Position numbers and translations under genes: made by a program
DNA from: Propionibacteriaceae bacterium UBA6238
Lineage (GTDB): Bacteria > Actinomycetota > Actinomycetes > Propionibacteriales > Propionibacteriaceae
Direction of reading: 5' to 3'
Assembly (NCBI GenBank): GCA_002441465.1
Contig: DJWE01000010.1
Location: 1 to 14,270 of the forward strand
DNA: 14,270 nt
The notes under the pieces: model-generated
Database searches by the model: none
Told to the model about the DNA's origin: nothing
Seen by the model: the letters and a program-made list of their open reading frames with translations, nothing else
Shown here: piece by piece, positions 12,680-14,270 of the stretch
How positions within the stretch are numbered: position 1 is the first letter of the stretch
Layout: every line of letters starts with the position of its first letter

Positions 12680-13736
12680 CGGCGCCGACCCGACTCTCGG
12701 CACGGGTGCAAGCATCGGGCGCTACTTCAGCGTCGTCAGCGTGGTGCCATCCGTGATTCTTGTTGGATGGATTTACGCGCTCGTCGCCGCGGGCGCCCTG
12801 TCTGACGGCCCGACCCTCAAACAACTCGTTGATAACAACCCGATAGCTCAACCTTGGTATGCCGCCGCAGCTTTAGCCGGCGCCGTCGGCCTCGCTGTCG
12901 TCGGGCATCCCATTCAATTCGCGCTCGTACAGTTCTTCGAGGGCTACTGGCCCGACTCAAGACTTGCCAGAGGAATCCGTACGAAGATGGTCATGGGTCA
13001 CCTCCGGAGGGTCCAACTTGCTCACTCTCGTCTCGATGAAGCAAGGCGAAGGCGTGCGGCCTTGCCTCAACCTGACAGTGGTGACCTCAACGAGTACCTT
13101 GGGCCCAAGGGCCTCACGACCCACGAGTCGGCTGCCCGCGAACTCGTGGATACCCAGGCCGTAATGGACTCCTGGCAGCGGACAGCCGGGGCGTACCCGA
13201 GCAACGGCCTCGCTACTCTTCCCACGATGCTCGGGAACACCCTCCGAAAGCACGAGCTTGAAGCCGGCGCAGCTTTCCACCTGCCAATCCTCAAATGGGC
13301 GACACACGTGAGCATGGTCGCCGACCCGGCCCACACGCGCTACGTAAACGATCAGCGCACGCAGGTTGACTTGGCTGTCCGCGTTTCGGCGTTCGCTTAC
13401 ATCGCGGCCGCCATCACGTTCGTCCTGCTCTGGGCCAAAGGCTGGCCGGTGCTCCTCGCTCTCGTCCCATACCTCGCCGGCTACGTCGCCTACCGCGGCG
13501 CGGTCGTGGCGGCCAACGGCTACGGCGCGGCTCTGCGAGCCTGGGTAGATCTCAACAGATTCCGCGTTTATGACCAACTGGGCATGCCCGTCCCGGCTGA
13601 TTCCAACGCTGAGCGTGCCCAGAACGACTCCCTCGAGGACTTGCTCCTCGGGCAAGACGTGTACAAGTCCGGACCATACCGAGCTGCAACCGAACGGAAG
13701 AATGTATCCCCGACGCAAGCAGGTAACAAGGCGTAG
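12666..13736 (+). CDS. four-TM membrane protein of unknown function
   Basis: 356 residues from ATG 12666. Hydrophobic helices at about 20-44, 66-90, 238-256 and 259-282 flank a ~145-residue cytosolic or exposed domain that is charged and contains LPTMLGNTLRKHELEAG (residues 185-201). After the last helix comes an AANGYGAALRAWVDLNRFRVYDQLGMPVP segment and a hydrophilic tail. Similar uncharacterised proteins with an LGN-x-LR-x-x-E segment and a DLNRF segment occur in actinomycetes, as far as I recall; function unknown. Start codon overlaps the preceding small gene. Confidence 0.72.
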   Translation: MSLTSGADPTLGTGASIGRYFSVVSVVPSVILVGWIYALVAAGALSDGPTLKQLVDNNPIAQPWYAAAALAGAVGLAVVGHPIQFALVQFFEGYWPDSRLARGIRTKMVMGHLRRVQLAHSRLDEARRRRAALPQPDSGDLNEYLGPKGLTTHESAARELVDTQAVMDSWQRTAGAYPSNGLATLPTMLGNTLRKHELEAGAAFHLPILKWATHVSMVADPAHTRYVNDQRTQVDLAVRVSAFAYIAAAITFVLLWAKGWPVLLALVPYLAGYVAYRGAVVAANGYGAALRAWVDLNRFRVYDQLGMPVPADSNAERAQNDSLEDLLLGQDVYKSGPYRAATERKNVSPTQAGNKA

Positions 13737-13755
13737 AGGAGGCGACGAAACAGCG

Positions 13756-13793
13756 CCGAGGCCCAAGGGACTCGGACGATGCGATGCGTCGCA
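13756..13793. terminator. inverted repeats between convergent genes
   Basis: CCGAG (13756-13760) with CTCGG (13771-13775), and TGCGA (13780-13784) with TCGCA (13789-13793), lie in the 61-bp gap between two convergent genes. Short stems without T-tracts; possibly a bidirectional terminator. Confidence 0.25.
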
Positions 13794-13797
13794 CCGC

Positions 13798-14253
13798 TCA
13801 GTCCGCTTCCGAAGGGCCATCCCCTTTGGTTATGCCCCTGTAGACGTTGGGTGCGGTTACGCCCCCGGAGCTTAGCAACGCAACGACCACAGCGCCCCAT
13901 GGGAACCAGAGAACAGTCCCGCCCACGTACAGGATTACGACGACGGTGGCGACCAGCCAACCGAGCGAATTCCTTACGGTGGACTTCGACCAGAAAGGGC
14001 TCGTCACTCGTTCTGCCGCGGCGCTGATGGCTTGTGCGACGTCTGGCGCTTGAGCCTCAAGTACTGCGTAGGCAGAGTCGTCATACGACGGAGTGAACCG
14101 GATCACGTCAGGCCCCACGGGGCCCAGGAGGCCCAAGTCGGCCAAGACATGACGCGCAGTCGAGTCGTACCATTCGGAGCGCATGGATGGCCCTGAAAAC
14201 CCGCCACCGACGACTCGAGTGACGAGATCGATAGTGCCCAGCCCCTTGATCAT
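13798..14253 (-). CDS. membrane protein with a C-terminal TM region, unknown; possibly 5'-incomplete
   Basis: 151 residues from ATG 14253, but the frame stays open to the window edge and the ATG has no clear ribosome binding site, so the true start may lie outside. Residues 1-90 are soluble, with a GGFSGPSMRSEWYDSTARHVLADLGLLG segment. Hydrophobic stretches at about 96-114 and 117-133 form one or two membrane helices, followed by a short tail. No family recognised. It is convergent with the four-TM gene. Confidence 0.6.
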   Translation of the reverse strand: MIKGLGTIDLVTRVVGGGFSGPSMRSEWYDSTARHVLADLGLLGPVGPDVIRFTPSYDDSAYAVLEAQAPDVAQAISAAAERVTSPFWSKSTVRNSLGWLVATVVVILYVGGTVLWFPWGAVVVALLSSGGVTAPNVYRGITKGDGPSEAD

Positions 14254-14270
14254 GTGGGCTAGGGAGCTGC

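Noticed and set aside
12347..12715. 122-codon minus-strand frame ending at the GTG of the three-TM gene
   Set aside because: Antisense to the promoter and the small Cys/His gene, with Arg/Pro-rich composition and no motif; the stop/start overlap is likely fortuitous.
1..14270. CRISPR array, insertion sequence or transposase
   Set aside because: No regularly spaced repeats and no transposase-like protein were seen on either strand.

Overview
This window is high-GC DNA whose GC-rich third codon positions, GTG starts, apparent leaderless promoters and tRNA without an encoded CCA all point to an actinomycete. No species-level marker is present. It looks like an accessory region, probably part of an integrative conjugative or mobilizable element. 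The first 23 bases are the 3' end of a tRNA, best read as tRNA-Pro (G72, A73), which is a common integration site in this phylum. The centre carries a 1297-residue MobF/TrwC-type relaxase-helicase followed by a small excisionase-like HTH protein. No integrase, replication protein, TraB/FtsK translocase or type IV secretion gene is visible, so only part of such an element is here, or it is a remnant.

Layout. 1-304: tRNA end plus a non-coding flank with a short direct repeat. 305-1784 (+): a Cys-rich unknown protein, a HEPN-domain protein (RX4H motif) and a small 4-fold-beta-flower-like protein. 1823-2560 (-): a TIGR02391/Ymh-type protein that also carries an R-x4-H motif. 2741-8967 (-), in transcription order: relaxase, HTH/Xis, AbiEi antitoxin, AbiEii nucleotidyltransferase toxin, and a possible 59-residue ORF. 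8968-9526: a non-coding leader with hairpins and a G-run tract, a candidate place for oriT. 9527-10376 (-): an HTH-MNT nucleotidyltransferase antitoxin gene followed by a HEPN (HepT-like) toxin gene broken by stops and a frameshift. 10658-14253: a two-TM protein, a possible 45-residue ORF, a three-TM protein, a 73-residue Cys/His protein overlapping a four-TM protein, and a convergent membrane protein at the right edge. I recognise no function in this last block.

How the parts fit. The recurring theme is HEPN and nucleotidyltransferase (NTase) genes: three proteins or remnants with an R-x4-H motif and two NTases, arranged on both sides of the relaxase/Xis pair. Such genes are typical of toxin-antitoxin and abortive-infection systems carried by mobile DNA. 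The clearest new observation is a symmetric operator: two nested inverted repeats sharing one centre at base 4752, built of four GTTCA half-sites, wrapped around a good -35/-10 promoter at the start of abiEi. It implies that abiEi probably starts at a leaderless GTG downstream of this structure, and that AbiEi represses itself there. The second is the decay of the HepT-like toxin, including a stop codon exactly where the tyrosine of its RX4HXY motif should be, beside an open antitoxin reading frame.
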